Assembly: GCA_041678605.1 (NCBI GenBank)
Contig: JBAYNW010000048.1
Coordinates: forward strand, 1-7,616
From: JBAYNW01 sp041678605
GTDB taxonomy: Bacteria; Cyanobacteriota; Vampirovibrionia; Gastranaerophilales; Gastranaerophilaceae
DNA: 7,616 nt
Direction: 5' to 3'
Shown: positions 6,546-7,616 of the stretch, in pieces
Position numbering within the stretch: position 1 is the stretch's first letter
Layout: each line of letters opens with the position of its first letter
The notes under the pieces: model-generated
The model's input: the letters and a program-made list of their open reading frames with translations, nothing else
Told to the model about the DNA's origin: nothing
Database searches by the model: none
Program-made: the position numbers and the translations under genes

Positions 6546-7418
6546 ATGAAAAACATAGTTATTTATTCAACTCAGACAAAATCTGCACTTGCGGATATTT
6601 TATCAGGACTTGATGATGTAAGTATCAGGATTGAACCTGAAACTCAGCTAAAAGAATACTCTTTGTTAAATCCGAGCTTGTTGATTGTTGAATCCGGCTC
6701 TAATTTAAAAGATATTTTGATGAGTACAAAATTTTCTTGCCCGATTTTATTCGTTGGGCCGATATTTACAGATATCACCGTGAGAGCTGAGGGTTACGAC
6801 TTTATAAGCACTCCTGTAAACAAAGACGAATTGCTTATCAGGGTAAAAACACTGCTTAGAATAAAAGAAATGAAAGACATCCTCACGGTTGCGACTACTA
6901 CGGACGAGTTGACTGGTCTGCATAACAGAAAATATCTTCATGAAAGACTGGAAGCCGAAATTTCCCGTGTAAAACGCCACAAAACGCAGCTTTCTTGCCT
7001 GTTGTTTGATATAGACTTTTTTAAGGTTGTAAATGATATGTACGGTTATGACTGGGGTGATATTCTGTTGAAATCTCTGGCTGAAAAATTAAAATCCTTA
7101 ATAAGAAAAGAGGACATTTTGACCAGATACGGCGATGAAGAATTTTTGCTGGTGCTTCCCGGAACCTCAGAAGAAAACGCCTTTCTTTTTGCGGAACGCT
7201 TTAGACGCGACATAGAAAGAATGGAGTTCATACCGGCAGGTGAAGAAGAAAGGCATCCGATAACAATTTCGGGCGGAATAGCAACTTATCCTTGCCTTGA
7301 AAATGTTGAAGAAGATGCCAATACCATCATAAGATATGCAGAACACGCCCTTTATAACGCCAAAAAACGCGGTAAAAATAAAATCGTTCAGTTTTCACAA
7401 ATTAACTTGGATTATTAA
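6546..7418 (+). CDS. Pseudo-receiver-GGDEF protein (c-di-GMP synthase or sensor)
   Basis: A soluble protein of 290 residues in the PleD-like receiver-GGDEF layout. Residues 1-107 look like a receiver domain: a strand (3-7), LLIVES (45-50) where the phosphoacceptor Asp is expected, ILFVGP (67-72) and DFISTPVNKDELLIRVKTLL (85-104). The Asp is replaced by Glu49, the Lys before Pro90 by Thr89, and the N-terminal acidic pair is missing. The GGDEF domain (about 118-284) has DELTGLHNR (120-128), DIDFFKVVND (155-164) and an RxxD inhibitory site (R187, D190). The signature at 196-200 is GDEEF instead of GGEEF/GGDEF, and YGYDWGD replaces the usual YGHxxGD. Family knowledge says GGDEF proteins condense two GTP to c-di-GMP. 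With the second Gly replaced, activity may be reduced or lost, while c-di-GMP binding at the RxxD site could remain. The start follows a strong Shine-Dalgarno. Confidence 0.9.
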   Translation: MKNIVIYSTQTKSALADILSGLDDVSIRIEPETQLKEYSLLNPSLLIVESGSNLKDILMSTKFSCPILFVGPIFTDITVRAEGYDFISTPVNKDELLIRVKTLLRIKEMKDILTVATTTDELTGLHNRKYLHERLEAEISRVKRHKTQLSCLLFDIDFFKVVNDMYGYDWGDILLKSLAEKLKSLIRKEDILTRYGDEEFLLVLPGTSEENAFLFAERFRRDIERMEFIPAGEEERHPITISGGIATYPCLENVEEDANTIIRYAEHALYNAKKRGKNKIVQFSQINLDY

Positions 7419-7423
7419 AGGAA

Positions 7424-7498
7424 TGTGAGACGTGAGGGGTTGAACGGCTGAACGGCTTTTTATGAAGTGATTAAGTGACTGGGTGATTAAGTGATTGG
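7424..7498 (+). repeat. Composite heptamer plus octamer repeat, copy C
   Basis: Two heptamers (TGTGAGA, CGTGAGG) match the reverse complement of the TCTCACR block at 78-105. After GGT an unbroken period-8 run begins at 7441: TGAACGGC, TGAACGGC, TTTTTATG, AAGTGATT, AAGTGACT, GGGTGATT, AAGTGATT, GG. Bases 7464-7496 are identical to 1-33. The block starts six bases after the GGDEF stop codon and would be in its 3' untranslated RNA. No reading frame of note covers it. Confidence 0.8.
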
Positions 7499-7538
7499 GA
7501 GCTTACCGAATTTTAATGAAACTTAAATTTCTACTCTG

Positions 7539-7587
7539 TCAAAGAAGGGATTTTCACGTTAGGGAAAATCCCTTCTTTGAGATTTTT
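7539..7587 (+). terminator. Rho-independent terminator for the rightward genes
   Basis: A perfect 17-bp stem pairs TCAAAGAAGGGATTTTC (7539-7555) with GAAAATCCCTTCTTTGA (7564-7580) around the 8-base loop ACGTTAGG. GA and five Ts (7583-7587) follow on the plus strand. No T tract follows on the minus strand, so it is oriented to stop rightward transcription, 120 bases past the GGDEF stop codon. The stem is long for a simple terminator, so a second role in 3'-end protection is possible. The remaining 29 bases of the window show nothing assignable. Confidence 0.75.
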
Positions 7588-7616
7588 GCCCGTCAGTTTA
7601 TCCGCCCTTCAAAATA

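Noticed and set aside
7593..7616. Possible C-terminal end of a minus-strand gene entering at the right edge
   Set aside because: A short open stretch before a stop on the minus strand is only eight codons long in the window and cannot be distinguished from chance.

Overview
This is a chromosomal, housekeeping-type window from an AT-rich bacterium. It holds six intact protein genes in two divergent blocks and shows no phage, transposase, CRISPR, tRNA or rRNA gene. Shine-Dalgarno sequences sit in front of several genes (clpB, the M23 peptidase, the YihY-family gene and the GGDEF gene), which argues against Bacteroidetes. The intergenic DNA carries degenerate heptamer and octamer tandem repeats that resemble the short tandemly repeated repetitive (STRR) sequences of cyanobacteria. 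Together with the AT-rich composition and the gene content, this makes a non-photosynthetic relative such as Melainabacteria/Gastranaerophilales a reasonable guess, but nothing here proves the lineage.

Leftward block (minus strand, read from the centre): a short DUF721/DciA-like protein (4570-4241), a secreted M23 zinc endopeptidase with an N-terminal extension (4051-2912), and a full-length ClpB disaggregase (2774-180). Gaps of 189 and 137 bases separate them, so they need not form one operon. Rightward block (plus strand): an NrnA-type DHH/DHHA1 phosphoesterase (4649-5641), overlapped by 16 bases by a YihY/BrkB-family membrane protein (5626-6474), then a GGDEF protein with a receiver-like N-terminus (6546-7418) that appears to have its own extended -10 promoter. 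A strong hairpin with a T tract at 7539-7587 closes the rightward block.

The genes are largely conventional. The less ordinary content is in two places. First, most of the larger gaps carry repeats: a 13-unit heptamer array (64-154), three related octamer arrays (4-39, 2795-2826 on the minus strand, 7441-7498), a three-unit heptamer remnant (4574-4594) and a 122-base nested palindrome (4112-4233). One 33-base stretch is identical at both ends of the window. Second, the GGDEF protein has a variant active-site signature (GDEEF), an intact RxxD inhibitory site, and a receiver-like domain that lacks the phosphoacceptor Asp and conserved Lys. It may therefore act as a c-di-GMP sensor rather than, or as well as, a synthase.

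I did not find a clear new multi-gene system. The repeats and the variant GGDEF protein are the best leads.
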